DNA of 64,000 nucleotides from Antedon mediterranea (lineage: Eukaryota; Echinodermata; Crinoidea; Comatulida; Antedonidae), in NCBI RefSeq assembly GCF_964355755.1, contig NC_092672.1, positions 17,046,501-17,110,500 on the forward strand, read 5' to 3'. Shown piece after piece: positions 23,698 to 34,309 of this stretch (its first letter is position 1; every line of letters starts with the position of its first letter). The translations under genes were made by a program, and so were the position numbers. The notes beneath the pieces were generated by a model. That model was not told where the DNA came from, did no database searches, and saw nothing but the letters and a program-made list of their open reading frames with translations.

Positions 23698-23864
23698 TCA
23701 AGAACTGTACCAAAGATAGATGGAATAGGAGACACCAGCATATTGACATTTATGAACATTGAAAGGTATAGCAATATCAATATTACAACAAACAATGTAT
23801 TGTAGTATTGAATTCTTGGAGCGGTAACGTTAAATCGTGAACGTCAGTCAGTCAGTCAGTAGAA

Positions 23865-23907
<43 letters not shown>

Positions 23908-24885
23908 CCCGTATGCAGAGCAGAACGAAACATGAAAATATATCTGCTATATAGACAGATAGCAGGCATTATTTTAATACAAATGCTAGAAAACTAGTAT
24001 TTGGACGTTTATGAACATTAATTAATTTATTAATGCATCATGTGACAATTTGAATTACCTTTATTTTATTACAAAATACTAATACATTTTTCGAGTGTAA
24101 AACAATCAAGCATAGATTCTCTTTATTACTCTCAGTGTTTTATGTGTGTGAATAATGCAGTCCTGATCTTGATAGAGCAGTAACACGCATCCGTATGCAA
24201 AGATTACTTCGACCTCAATGGCAGTGTGCGTCAATGTTTAAGCATTCAGTTTACACACAAGACAGAACATACATCCCCTTATACAAAATATTATGTTCAT
24301 AACCTTCTAGATCATTCCTTATACTTCTCACTCAATCATCAATTCATTATCCCTTTATCAATTCATTATCCCTTTATCGACAACATCGCGTTACAGAACT
24401 TCTATAATAAAACTAAAATATACCCATTAAGAAACACAGTAGGCCTAGTATAATTATTGTCTGTCACGCGGCGTATAACGCAGGTATATTATTTGTCAAT
24501 AGAGGGCGGACTACTTATTGTATTCGTTATCAGGACTACAAAATACTAAACACGCCGTTTAAATTATAATAATATCAATTTCATTATCCCTTCATCGATA
24601 ACAAATACTTTGTCTTCTATTAATATACCGTTTAGTATAACTTCGAATACACTTTTGTTTGTTTTTTTTTTTAATTAGGGTTCATTATCGAATAAATCGT
24701 GTTAGTGAACAACTATAACTAAAAGAATGTATACCGTTTAGTTTACAAAGTGACACGTTATGGTCATTTTTTTTTTTCGAGAACATTGTGTTAGGGATAA
24801 TAAAAGAAAATATGGCTCGTGTCACCACAAAAGGAGCCTTGTGTTGAAATTAATTTTTTTTTTATTATTATTTTAATATTAATCT
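23698..24885. repeat. Segmental duplication, copy 2 with gene fragment
   Basis: Second copy of 22028-23190, about 1,670 bp downstream in direct orientation. It opens with the last 36 codons and stop of the AlkB-like gene (stop at about 23806), which lack a promoter and a start here and so form a gene fragment. The CA tract is longer in this copy (about 23867-23905). Unequal exchange between direct repeats would explain it. Confidence 0.8.
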
Positions 24886-24957
24886 CACAATCACAAATTA
24901 AACCCTTTTGCTCTCTTTTTTTTTTTTTTTTTTGGACAAGACTGCTCGCCGGGCTTT

Positions 24958-25173
24958 ATGAAAATTATTTTATCATTAGCAGGTTTGACAATAGGAATTG
25001 TCTGTAAGTATATATCTTCACCGAAAATTGTAGGCGCTATTAATCGCGTGCTAACAAACACCATACGTAAAAAAAGTACTAAAGTTAAATGGATGATGAT
25101 GTTTCAATTTCTACACTGTCCTGTTCCAAATTGCCAATGCTTAATAATAACTAAATTGAACACCGAGTTTTGA
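24958..25173 (+). CDS. Possible small protein with N-terminal hydrophobic segment
   Basis: 71 residues from the ATG at 24958. Residues 3-18 are hydrophobic like a signal anchor; the middle is basic and the end holds CPVPNCQC. It starts right after the duplicated segment, following a run of about 19 T, and converges on the 826-residue gene. The frame is short and unsupported by any family, so it may be chance. Confidence 0.25.
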   Translation: MKIILSLAGLTIGIVCKYISSPKIVGAINRVLTNTIRKKSTKVKWMMMFQFLHCPVPNCQCLIITKLNTEF

Positions 25174-25194
25174 ATTGTGTGCGTGTGTGTTTAT

Positions 25195-27675
25195 TCACCG
25201 ACGTCTTATGATTGAACCGGCTACAAGAACACTTCTGTCCTTGTCGGAGAGAAAGTGATTTTCTGTGTATTCATTGGTAAGATCGGCCCTCAAGTAAAAC
25301 ACCATCTTTTTCTGTATAACGGGCGTCCGATGGGGATCGGCAATGATACTTTCGATGAAATCTTTTGGGAAAAAAGGCCTCATATCGTCCGGGCTGACGA
25401 TACAGAACCGTATTTTCTCCTCGCCATCACCACCACTGTCATCGTTTATCAATACTATATTGTCATCAAACGGTCGAGGTAGATGACAAGGAAACGATCT
25501 CGGTGACGCAAGTTCTCCGTCATCGTTATCGTCGTCCTTGTGATCGAGTGCAAGTTGACAAAGTACGTGAACGCTATCTTCAGGGGAATGAATAGGGCCA
25601 CGAACAAAGTCTGATTTCTTATGACATAAAAGCAAAACGTTTGCACATTGAATGAATCGCGCAAAACATGGCGATGTATGATTCCATTTAACCACTCCAG
25701 CATTGTCGACAGTGACAACGTTCTGGTAATAGGATGTACATTCTCCGTGTTTGGGTTGTGGAGGTTGCCGATTACCTTCATTCGCGTCTATAACGTCATA
25801 CGAGGCCAAGATAAGAGGATATGCCGAGAGACGAGTTACGTAGCGTTCGTTCTGTCGGCAAACCACGTTGGCTTGAACGCCTTCGAATATCGATGCGTGC
25901 ATGAAAGGTATACTGTGTCTAATGTGCTGAGTGACGCGGATAGACTCTTCGTACGCGTCATACGCTGGTTGAAGAGAAGCCATTTCGAGGCGTTGTTCTT
26001 GTAGGGGCGTGAGACCGATCACGGATGATCTGATGCGTACCGTCACCGGATCAAAGTCAAACCACATCAGTCTACCCAGGTGTGATGTGCAGTTGGCGAG
26101 AGCAAACATAAGCTGGGCGTCGTTTTTTACTTCGGGAACGGCGAACGAGAATGTTATGGCCGGATAGGCAATTGCAAACAGTCGAAGCGCCTCGTTTTGA
26201 TCGCATCTTTGTTGTAAGGAAGCGTAACCGTCGTGTTCCGGAACAGGAAATTTCGGAATCCAAGTTTGCAGGTACTTGACAAAACGTTTTCTTCGTTTGC
26301 CGTCAACGCGTCGCTCAAAATTCGTAAGAAACCTGTCGATTCCTTCGATGCGTTTCTGTGTGATTCGTCTGCGTTTTTTCGGATACAAAGGAGCGATGGA
26401 TTTGATGAGTTCGAAACTGCTCAAGAAGGAAGAAGCTTGTCGAAGCACGTCCAGGCACAGACATTGAATCGTCGTTTCAAAATCCTCAAACAGTAACAAT
26501 CTTTTTCCGATTTCTTTGTAGAGAGTAGCGCGTAATTTTGGAAGATTGAACAAAACTGTTTCAAGATCGATGTAGACACCGTTCATAACTGCGTAGTTCT
26601 CTAGACCCATCTTCTCAGCTTCTAACGCGAACGTCGTGCGTTCTCTTTTCTTGGCGACTTCATTCAACGCTCTGCGTAGGATTTCTTCTTCTTCAACAGC
26701 AGCAGCAGCAGCAGCAGCACGCGCTTCGTTCAAATAACACTGCATCTTTACTGCTTCAAAAGTGAACGGGGTACGTCTACCACGCGCAAACGTGGCCGTT
26801 TCCCACAACAGAACGCTGGCCAGAATCAATTCGTCTTGTACTGGCGGACGATGATACTCTCTCGCCTTTGCAACGACATTCGATGGAGATTTTGAATGCC
26901 AGTTGTGTTGATTGATTCCATGCGATCGCATATGAAACCAAAACTGTTTCGATTGCGTCAGTATGTGATCTGATGCCGATGTTCTCTCGCATATGTTCGA
27001 GAGCAGCCGTCGTAGCGCGTGCACATTTTTGGTAGACGCGGTGAACAGCTCAAATGAGAGTGCCAATAGAGCTACGTTCGGATCGCTTGTCATCGACGTG
27101 AACAGCTTCAACATTCGAGGCGTGTGCATAAAGTCTTCTTCTTCTGATGATGATGGTGGTGGTGGTGGTGGTGGTGATGGTGGTGGTGGTGTAATATGCG
27201 TGATGAGTCGACGTTTGTTTTTAGTTTTCACATTGGGACGGTGGTGGTGAAGATGATGATTGATGATTCTCGAAATTGTCGGATATGATCTGTTTACCCT
27301 ACAGCCGTTAATCACAAGAACATCGGTTCTCTTCTCGTACGTCATATCGGTATCGGTGAACTTACCGACATGCGTTGGCCATTCGGATATCTGCGCCATC
27401 GACAGATTCGAAGCTAAATTTAGCGTCGGTCTCATTGCGACTCCTCGCTCACGCAACGGATGCGGATTATAGTCTCCGAACACAACACCGTTCCAGCTTG
27501 GCTTTGTTATCATTTCGATTTCCAATGTGTCCGGTGTAACGTCGAGTGTAGGCAACGGTGGACTCCATTCATCACTAGGGGAGAAACGTTCCAGTATTAT
27601 CCATTTACGTTCAACGATCAGTGCCGCGTACAATTTCTTTGAATTTGTGTCTTGCCATCTGTAAATCGCCGACAT
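25195..27675 (-). CDS. Large hypothetical protein, 826 residues
   Basis: An intact 826-residue frame from the ATG at 27675. Low-complexity parts are a histidine patch (about 139-144), a proline run followed by SSSEEE (about 162-180) and an alanine run near 325. Basic stretches near 430 (KKRRRITQKR) and 450 (GKRRKRF) could be nuclear-localisation signals. The C-terminal third is Cys/His-containing but without a recognised finger, and has an acidic DDDNDD patch. It is head to head with the first kinase, only 12 bp between start codons. A structural or tegument protein is plausible from size and position; no family is recognised. Confidence 0.75.
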   Translation of the reverse strand: MSAIYRWQDTNSKKLYAALIVERKWIILERFSPSDEWSPPLPTLDVTPDTLEIEMITKPSWNGVVFGDYNPHPLRERGVAMRPTLNLASNLSMAQISEWPTHVGKFTDTDMTYEKRTDVLVINGCRVNRSYPTISRIINHHLHHHRPNVKTKNKRRLITHITPPPPSPPPPPPPSSSEEEDFMHTPRMLKLFTSMTSDPNVALLALSFELFTASTKNVHALRRLLSNICERTSASDHILTQSKQFWFHMRSHGINQHNWHSKSPSNVVAKAREYHRPPVQDELILASVLLWETATFARGRRTPFTFEAVKMQCYLNEARAAAAAAAVEEEEILRRALNEVAKKRERTTFALEAEKMGLENYAVMNGVYIDLETVLFNLPKLRATLYKEIGKRLLLFEDFETTIQCLCLDVLRQASSFLSSFELIKSIAPLYPKKRRRITQKRIEGIDRFLTNFERRVDGKRRKRFVKYLQTWIPKFPVPEHDGYASLQQRCDQNEALRLFAIAYPAITFSFAVPEVKNDAQLMFALANCTSHLGRLMWFDFDPVTVRIRSSVIGLTPLQEQRLEMASLQPAYDAYEESIRVTQHIRHSIPFMHASIFEGVQANVVCRQNERYVTRLSAYPLILASYDVIDANEGNRQPPQPKHGECTSYYQNVVTVDNAGVVKWNHTSPCFARFIQCANVLLLCHKKSDFVRGPIHSPEDSVHVLCQLALDHKDDDNDDGELASPRSFPCHLPRPFDDNIVLINDDSGGDGEEKIRFCIVSPDDMRPFFPKDFIESIIADPHRTPVIQKKMVFYLRADLTNEYTENHFLSDKDRSVLVAGSIIRRR

Positions 27676-27687
27676 TGTGCTGCTGCT

Positions 27688-29328
27688 ATGGCTGAATTTC
27701 TACCCCTGTACAAGACGCAAATAACAACGAGAAAGTATGAAAGTTTACCGGCTGTAAACGGCAAGTACGGCGCTATTCGAATTCAAGAAAGTGGGAAACA
27801 TGGCAAAGTGAAGACAGCTAAAGAAAACGTGCACGTTGTGATAAAGACATTGTATGATTTCACGGCCAGCCACACGTCTACGCTCGAGCATGAAGACGTG
27901 AACTTGTCGGGAAACAAGGAAGTTTTGGTTCTTGCACACTTAAAACAAACGGACGCGGCTCGAATGTGTACGCCTCGTCTGCTCGAAGTTTCTTATCGGC
28001 GTAACATCGCAATATCAATCACAATGAGAAACGAAGGATGTAATCTGTACAGGCTACGCTATTGTTACAAGCTTCTGCCTTGCGTGAAAACGCTTTCGTT
28101 ACATGTTTGCAAAGCGTTGACGTTTCTCGAAAACGCAGGTGTGGTTCACAACGACATAACAATCGAGAACGTGGCGTATAGTCGATTAGATAATCGATTT
28201 TGTATAATAGACTTTGGTTCTGCCGAGTTTACAAAGCACGGTGCAAGCACGTTTGGCGTTTCTGTGAAAGAGAGACATGGCCATCGGTGTTTGGGTATCG
28301 TTCGAACCGGTTCCATGGCGTCAAAGTACTTGCCACCGGGAAGTCGACTACGCTTTTCCGACACCGAACCAAACTATTCGTGCGTCAGGAGTGAGGAGAA
28401 ACTGACAAGGATACCTTTCAGGGACATAAGTCATGTGATGTCAGACAGACGAGTGAAGATGTTGCGTCGAAATTCGGACGTTTACAGCGCCTCGATGAGT
28501 GTGGCTTTAATGTTTTATGATGACAACAATCGGAATAAGTTTGAGACGCAAAGCGACTATTGTGATTTAAAAAAGGACAAATTTGCGTACAACAATTTGA
28601 TTAAGGTGTGTAGACATTCGGTAGAACTACGTGGTCCGATGAACGAACGTGATCTCCAGTTTTGGTACACGCACGTGAATCCGGATAGATCACTGACCGA
28701 CGCATTTTCACTGTCGCATTGTTCCAGCAGCAAGAAATACAATTCATACATCGATAGATTCAGTCCGTTCTTGGGAGTCGAGTTTACGGACGCTTTAAAA
28801 GAATGTTTGAACCCTGTACCGGAACGTCGATGTGTATCGAAACTAGAAAAGGCGGCTTCGAAACTACACGACTCAACTGTATTGTTTGGCGGTAAACAGT
28901 TTTCGTTGAAACGCGTTGAAGATAGATTGGTGTATCTAGTACACGAACATGACATTTCGATTGGAGACATCAAATTTGGCAACGAAAGCCCGAATCGAAA
29001 CGTTGTGGTGGTGGAACATATGCACATCATGTCAAACGATCGGAAACTGATCATGTCGTTTCTCATGTCGGCTCTCAGACTGAGTCAATATATTGCAACT
29101 ACAGTAGAATTCTGCGTGTTCAGCGACGAGGACATTAAACATTTGTCGAATTCATTCGGCACCAACGCTAAATTAAAATTACATGATGGAATACGCCGAA
29201 TGTATGTGAAAGTCAACGACGACGTACCGCTCATAGTAAGCGTCGAAAAATCCAGATCCGAATATAATACGGTGGTGGTGGCCGATGATGAAGAAGAGGT
29301 TTCATCTGCTAAACGACCATGTAGATGA
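27688..29328 (+). CDS. Protein kinase-like protein 1
   Basis: 546 residues from the ATG at 27688; an upstream in-frame codon at 27652 would overlap the divergent gene. Kinase motifs run in order: a short glycine loop (NGKYG, 24-28), VIK Lys53, a KE pair with Glu78, catalytic loop HNDITIEN (154-161, Asp156, Asn161) and DFG (175-177). The HRD Arg is replaced by Asn, so activation-loop control would be unlike that of most kinases. Catalytic residues are otherwise present. The C-terminal half (from about 290) has no recognised domain. It is a paralogue of the kinase at 34310-35974, sharing DISHVM and LNP(V/I)PE. Herpesviruses encode Ser/Thr kinases of similar size, so a viral regulatory kinase is likely. 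Confidence 0.8.
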   Translation: MAEFLPLYKTQITTRKYESLPAVNGKYGAIRIQESGKHGKVKTAKENVHVVIKTLYDFTASHTSTLEHEDVNLSGNKEVLVLAHLKQTDAARMCTPRLLEVSYRRNIAISITMRNEGCNLYRLRYCYKLLPCVKTLSLHVCKALTFLENAGVVHNDITIENVAYSRLDNRFCIIDFGSAEFTKHGASTFGVSVKERHGHRCLGIVRTGSMASKYLPPGSRLRFSDTEPNYSCVRSEEKLTRIPFRDISHVMSDRRVKMLRRNSDVYSASMSVALMFYDDNNRNKFETQSDYCDLKKDKFAYNNLIKVCRHSVELRGPMNERDLQFWYTHVNPDRSLTDAFSLSHCSSSKKYNSYIDRFSPFLGVEFTDALKECLNPVPERRCVSKLEKAASKLHDSTVLFGGKQFSLKRVEDRLVYLVHEHDISIGDIKFGNESPNRNVVVVEHMHIMSNDRKLIMSFLMSALRLSQYIATTVEFCVFSDEDIKHLSNSFGTNAKLKLHDGIRRMYVKVNDDVPLIVSVEKSRSEYNTVVVADDEEEVSSAKRPCR

Positions 29329-31045
29329 TTTTTGGTTTTTTTTTAAAATAAATTAGTAGTAGTAGTAGTAGTAGTAGTAGTAATTGCACAGAAAATGGAT
29401 TGAACTTCTGTATACATAATTTCATGTATACTTTTTACGTAACAGTATAGCCATTAAAATATTTTTTTCACTCCTAATTTAAAACCGACGGTTTTCCGAC
29501 GGCATTTTTGTGCGACTTGTTTTATATATTTTTTTTTACTTACTTACATTAATTTATTGAATATTGTTGTGTGTTATGATATGGACTTTGTTCTGAAATA
29601 AAACGTGAATTGATTGAATTCGATTTTATAAATTATAGATATAGGGTGCAATACTTTGTTGTCACTGAATCATGGGCATTAGTTTTGTTTACATTGTATT
29701 TTATATAGGTAAAGTAAAAATCAATAAAAGTATTACGCAATTAACAAATCTTCTCTCATTTGTTTCTAAATAGAAAGTCCGTTACTATAAACTCGAATAA
29801 ACTTTGTGTTATGAAAAACTCATATTCAAGACCTCCCTCTCAAGGACAGTGCCCATTTATTGTTAAAGCATTCAACATGTGATAGTACGCATAGCGTTCA
29901 GTCGATAATGTTTTAGAAAAATAAAAGCTTTACATCGACGCCAATGACAGCGCGCGTCAATATTTAAACATTCAGTTTACAACAAAGAGAGAACTGAAGA
30001 GGCATAACATGTCGTGCATTCGTCGCATGTTGTATAATGATGAGTAAATCAATTAAAATCTTTTTTTTTACTTCGGTAAGAAGTCAAAGCATTTGATTGT
30101 TTAACTTTTCAATGGGTATTCGTTCGATGTACATAATACATTGGGACATTAAAAATTTATGAAAAACTCATCTTCAAGACTTTCTTCACCAAGGGCAGTA
30201 CACGTTTATACTCTCTAAGCTTTCCAAAAATATGTAACTTGCTTTATATTTCTTTCAAGGCAATTAAGATATGACCCGATTTCAACAAATCACTTCCGAA
30301 TTCAATAGATTACTTTCGAATTCAATAGATTATCAACAATTAGAAAACAGCCTTTGATTACTTCGACCTCAATGACAGTGTGCATCAATGTTTAAGCATT
30401 CAGTTTACACACACACAAGAGAGAACATACATCCTGTTATACAAAATATGTTTATAATCTTCTAGATCTTTCCTTATACTTCTCACTCAATATTATCAAT
30501 TCATTATCCCTTTATCAATTCATTATCCCTTTATCGACAACATCGCGTTACAGAACATCACGCCGTCTTCTATAATAAAAGAATATTATACCCGTTTAAA
30601 AAAAAACAGTATATTGTCTGTCACGATATAATAATAATAGTCATATTATCTGTCAATAGAGGGCGCAATACTTATTTTCTTCGTTATCAGGACTACAATA
30701 TTAGTACTATACGCCGTTTAATTCAGTATCCCTTTATCGAGAACAAACACGCCGTCTTCTACGTTTAGTATAACTTCGAATACACTTTTAATTCTGTATA
30801 CTGTTTAGTTTACAAAATACACACTTTATTATCAATTTATTATTTCTTTATTGAGAACATCGTGTTAGAGAAAAACACGCCATCATTTATATTAAAAGCA
30901 TACATACCCGTCTAGATTACCAAATGCACTTTATTGTTATCGAATAGATCGTACTATAGATTATGTTAATTTCTTTTATTATTGATTAATGATTGTTAGC
31001 AAGAAACAAAAAAAACAAAAATAAAAACAAAAAACAGCACAGATT
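29329..31045. repeat. Gene-free stretch with fragments of the same repeats
   Basis: No supported gene. An (AGT)n tract lies at about 29353-29382. Around 30205-30352 is a short inverted piece of the interspersed repeat, and 30357-30960 is a diverged third copy of the segment duplicated at 22.5-23.1 and 24.2-24.8 kb (TTACTTCGACCTCAATG, CATTATCCCTTTATCGACAA). A further short match lies near 29935-29995. Confidence 0.6.
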
Positions 31046-32458
31046 TTATAAGATAGAATTATTGTATTCATCAACATCACATGTATCTAAATGATCAACT
31101 AACTGAACATGTTCTATGATATTAAACTCTTTCAGAAAACGAGGACATTGTAATAATTCATCCAAATTACCGTCTTCTACAGCTGCATAATCATCATCAT
31201 CACAAACTAATTCAAGAACATCGGGAGTATTAGAAGAAGGTAAGTAAGATTGTTGAAGTGACGCATACGTCTCTTGATATTGACCAATTATTTCATCAAG
31301 TCTGTTATTGTGTTTAGTCAATTCAATTCGCATGTCTTTCCCAAATCTGTTGCCAAACTAAGAACAGCAGTATCGATTTCTTTTTTTCGTTTCTCTTTTT
31401 CCATCCGCTCAAGTTCAGAAATAAGGCAATGATTCTTGAAAACTTTGTTTTCAGATACTTTCAATTGTTGTTTCAACTGCACAACGTGTGCTTCTCTTTG
31501 TTCAGAGTACTTTTGCCAGCGAGTGTTCATAACAATTATCTCTTTTAATTGCCTACATAAATCTGTATTTTCACGACTTAAATTTCGAACCTGTTCTTGC
31601 AACGTTTTACATTCATCTTCGAACTTTGATTCTGAATGTAAAATTCTAGCGTGAGCAAAACACATATTTCTTTCCTGTACCCATACCTTCTCTCTTTGCG
31701 CATATGCTTTTAGTTCATTTGTTATCTTCTTTTTCTCTTCAACAAACTGTTCAGTATTTGATTTTAATGTTCTTATTTCGGAGCTCAACGTGTCACGAAC
31801 AGCGTCATCATTGTTACGCTGTGAAAAATAATCTCGTAGCTGACATTTTAACTTACTAATTACTACATCTTTCTCGTCGTCTGAGGATCTCATTTTAGTT
31901 AAAACAACAATGAGTTCGTTCTCTTTCCGTTTCAACTGTACACACAGCTTACTAACTTCTTTCTCAAGAACAGAAATGGTTTCTTTTGCTTCGGCAACCT
32001 GAACATTAAAAAAAAATAATAATAAATCACACACTCACACCACTATGATAATTTTAACGAATTCATGACAAATATTCTCACACTTAGTTTCGTCTTACCT
32101 CTTCGGAGCTAAACTTCTCGTCAAGAAATCTTTTATATCGTATAGCGTCATTCAACAAGCTTATTAAAATCGGTTTATCGTGACCAGGCTCGAATATTTC
32201 ATGTTCTTTCAAATCAACTGATGAGTCCAAGTTGTGTTTGTGTAAGCGCCATTGTAGATGTTCAATACATAATTTATAGTTTTTTACCGTCTTCTCTAAG
32301 TGGTTCAACGATTTATCACGGTCTTTCAACAACTGTTCTAGAAGGTGTATACATTTTACACTTTTCTTCAACGAAGCGTTTTCGTCCTGTAACAAATCAT
32401 CTGACTTAGGCATAACCTTCTCTGCGGTCGTTTTCACCAGATCATTGGATGAAATCAT
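31046..32458 (-). CDS. Spliced coiled-coil protein with a frame change near its end
   Basis: Exon 1 is 32099-32458 (ATG at 32458) and exon 2 starts at 31998. The intron (31999-32098, 100 bp) has donor GTAAGA and acceptor TTAATGTTCAG, and joins in phase 0. The joined frame of about 346 residues is charged and helical almost throughout, with heptad-like Leu spacing, so a long coiled coil is likely. It stops at 31318. Another frame, 31046-31333 (95 residues), overlaps this end and continues the same helical character before an acidic tail. The heptamer GGGAAAG lies at the junction (31336-31342) in the phase needed for a -1 shift. So there are either two overlapping genes, a programmed shift, or a one-base error or mutation. 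Function unknown. Confidence 0.6.
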
Positions 32459-32590
32459 TCTGCACCTACACTCGTGTTTGACTTGCTTATGAATGAAGGA
32501 GAATACATTCAGTTGTTTCTATATTACAAGTTGTATGTCGAGTAAAAATTCATATCAAATCTACCGAAGAAAATACCGGCGCAAGAGAAA

Positions 32591-32953
32591 TTAAATTAAT
32601 CTATAACGGTATATTTGATCGATTAAATTGTTGCTATCTTTTATTTCCGACAATAGAACTTCGAACCAGGCGTTGACATTAGAGCAACTTTCCAGAAAAT
32701 CAGCATTTTGATGACACCATTCTATGAACAGTACCTCTTTATCGATAACAATGTTGTCAAAGAAACGTTCTATATTCTCTCTATCCGGAGCCATCAAACA
32801 TAGATCATGTTCGATCTGAGAAGGATGCTCGTGAATACATCCGTTGCATCCGTTTCTAATCATCGTATTCAAAATATCAGAGAATTGTTTAAAATATATC
32901 GATTTCAGATTTTCCACAACAGTGTTCATTTCTTTTGCGATCGAATCCTCCAT
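32591..32953 (-). CDS. Small helical protein with a Cys/His cluster
   Basis: 120 residues from the ATG at 32953. A central cluster CNGCIHEHPSQIEHDLC (about 34-52) could bind zinc; the flanks are helical. It is head to head with the IAP gene, 97 bp apart, with a CA tract between. It precedes the spliced coiled-coil gene on the same strand. No family recognised. Confidence 0.55.
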   Translation of the reverse strand: MEDSIAKEMNTVVENLKSIYFKQFSDILNTMIRNGCNGCIHEHPSQIEHDLCLMAPDRENIERFFDNIVIDKEVLFIEWCHQNADFLESCSNVNAWFEVLLSEIKDSNNLIDQIYRYRLI

Positions 32954-33050
32954 CGTGTGTGGTGAATCTGAATTTACAAATTGCTATAATATATACTCTT
33001 CGGGCCACACACACACACACACACACACCCGCTCGCGCACACAGACAGAA

Positions 33051-34283
33051 ATGAATAAAATAGTGCATACAGGCGCGATGGAATGTTATGAAAGACGATT
33101 GGCCACGTATGAGTTTTGGATTGCGGGACACGTGATATCGCCTACATCGTTAGCAATGTCGGGCTTCTTTTATACGGGGCAAGACGACCGGGTAGAATGT
33201 TACCGTTGTCACGGTAAACTTTCGAGATGGAACGCCGGAGCAGATGCCGATACAGAGCACAAGAAACACTTCCCGTTGTGCAAACTGATGTCATGTGGTA
33301 ACAGCAGTCCTTTAATCGGCAGTAAAACACATTTGGTCGACTCAAACTCGCATATGGTCAGATTGTCGACTTTTAAAAACTGGCCATTTGGACACATCGT
33401 ATCGGCGTGCACTTTAGCAAAGTCTGGATTTTATTACAGGTCATGCTGTGACGTAGTCGAATGCTTCTCTTGCAACGGTTTACTTGAGCGATGGAAAAGA
33501 GGAGTGAATGTCGACGAAGAGCATAGAAAACATTTTCCGTTGTGTAAGTTCATGTTATCCACCGCGGCCACCGTGGCGACCCCCACCACCACCACCACCA
33601 ATAGGCAACGGGCAATGCATCCACAATACGCTCTTTTGAATGTTCGAAAAATGACGTTTACTACAGTATGGGCTACCGATCATACGCCGAACGGAATAGC
33701 CGAGGCCGGATTCTTTGCAATCAATCGGAGCCAGGCAATGTGTTTCCATTGCGGCGGTGGACTGAAAGACTGGCAATTAGACGATAATCCTTGGATCGAG
33801 CATGCAAAGTGGTTTCCGTTCTGCAATTGGTTGAGAATCGAAAAAGGTTTTCCTTTCATCGAGACGGCTCTTATTTCGTCAAAAAGTCCGTTTGATATTG
33901 CAATGCGCTCTGAAATCGTTGTGAAAGTTTTAGAAATGGGTTTTGACATGCAACATGTATCGACTACTGTAAACGATCACGTGAAGAGAACCGGTGGAAA
34001 CTTTACGTCTAGCCTTGAGCTTCTGAACGCTGTCACGATTCCAGTGAACGATAAACCAACAGTGGTAGAAGAGGAAGAAGTGGAGGAAGAAGAAGATTTG
34101 CAATCTGTTGTGCGCGATTTACGCGAAAAAAAAACATGTAAGATATGCATGGACGCTGACGTTTGTGTTCTTTTCATTCCATGTTCGCATTTGGTCGCCT
34201 GCTGGTCGTGTTCAAACAGTTTGCTGTTGTGTCCGATTTGTCGAGGTAAAATAGATAAACGTCAGAAAGCCATTCTCTCTTAA
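33051..34283 (+). CDS. Inhibitor of apoptosis protein: three BIR, UBA-like, RING
   Basis: 410 residues from the ATG at 33051, right after a CA tract. BIR1 ligands are C50, C53, H70, C77; BIR2 C138, C141, H158, C165; BIR3 C231, C234, H251, C258. A UBA-like helical domain lies at about 280-330, then an acidic linker, and a C-terminal RING with C363, C366, C378, H380, C384, C387, C394 and C397. This is the full layout of animal XIAP/cIAP-type proteins; most viral IAPs have only one or two BIRs. The expected role is binding caspases or IAP-binding-motif proteins and ubiquitinating partners in the cytoplasm to delay cell death. BIR3 keeps the DNPW segment expected in a groove-bearing BIR. It lies next to a kinase, and 6.3 kb from a caspase homologue. 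Confidence 0.93.
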   Translation: MNKIVHTGAMECYERRLATYEFWIAGHVISPTSLAMSGFFYTGQDDRVECYRCHGKLSRWNAGADADTEHKKHFPLCKLMSCGNSSPLIGSKTHLVDSNSHMVRLSTFKNWPFGHIVSACTLAKSGFYYRSCCDVVECFSCNGLLERWKRGVNVDEEHRKHFPLCKFMLSTAATVATPTTTTTNRQRAMHPQYALLNVRKMTFTTVWATDHTPNGIAEAGFFAINRSQAMCFHCGGGLKDWQLDDNPWIEHAKWFPFCNWLRIEKGFPFIETALISSKSPFDIAMRSEIVVKVLEMGFDMQHVSTTVNDHVKRTGGNFTSSLELLNAVTIPVNDKPTVVEEEEVEEEEDLQSVVRDLREKKTCKICMDADVCVLFIPCSHLVACWSCSNSLLLCPICRGKIDKRQKAILS

Positions 34284-34309
34284 TCATTCGATTGACGCAC
34301 ACGACGGCA

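Noticed and set aside
24226-24453. 75-residue frame in the duplicated segment
   Set aside because: The matching frame in the first copy is broken, and the composition is that of AT-rich spacer.
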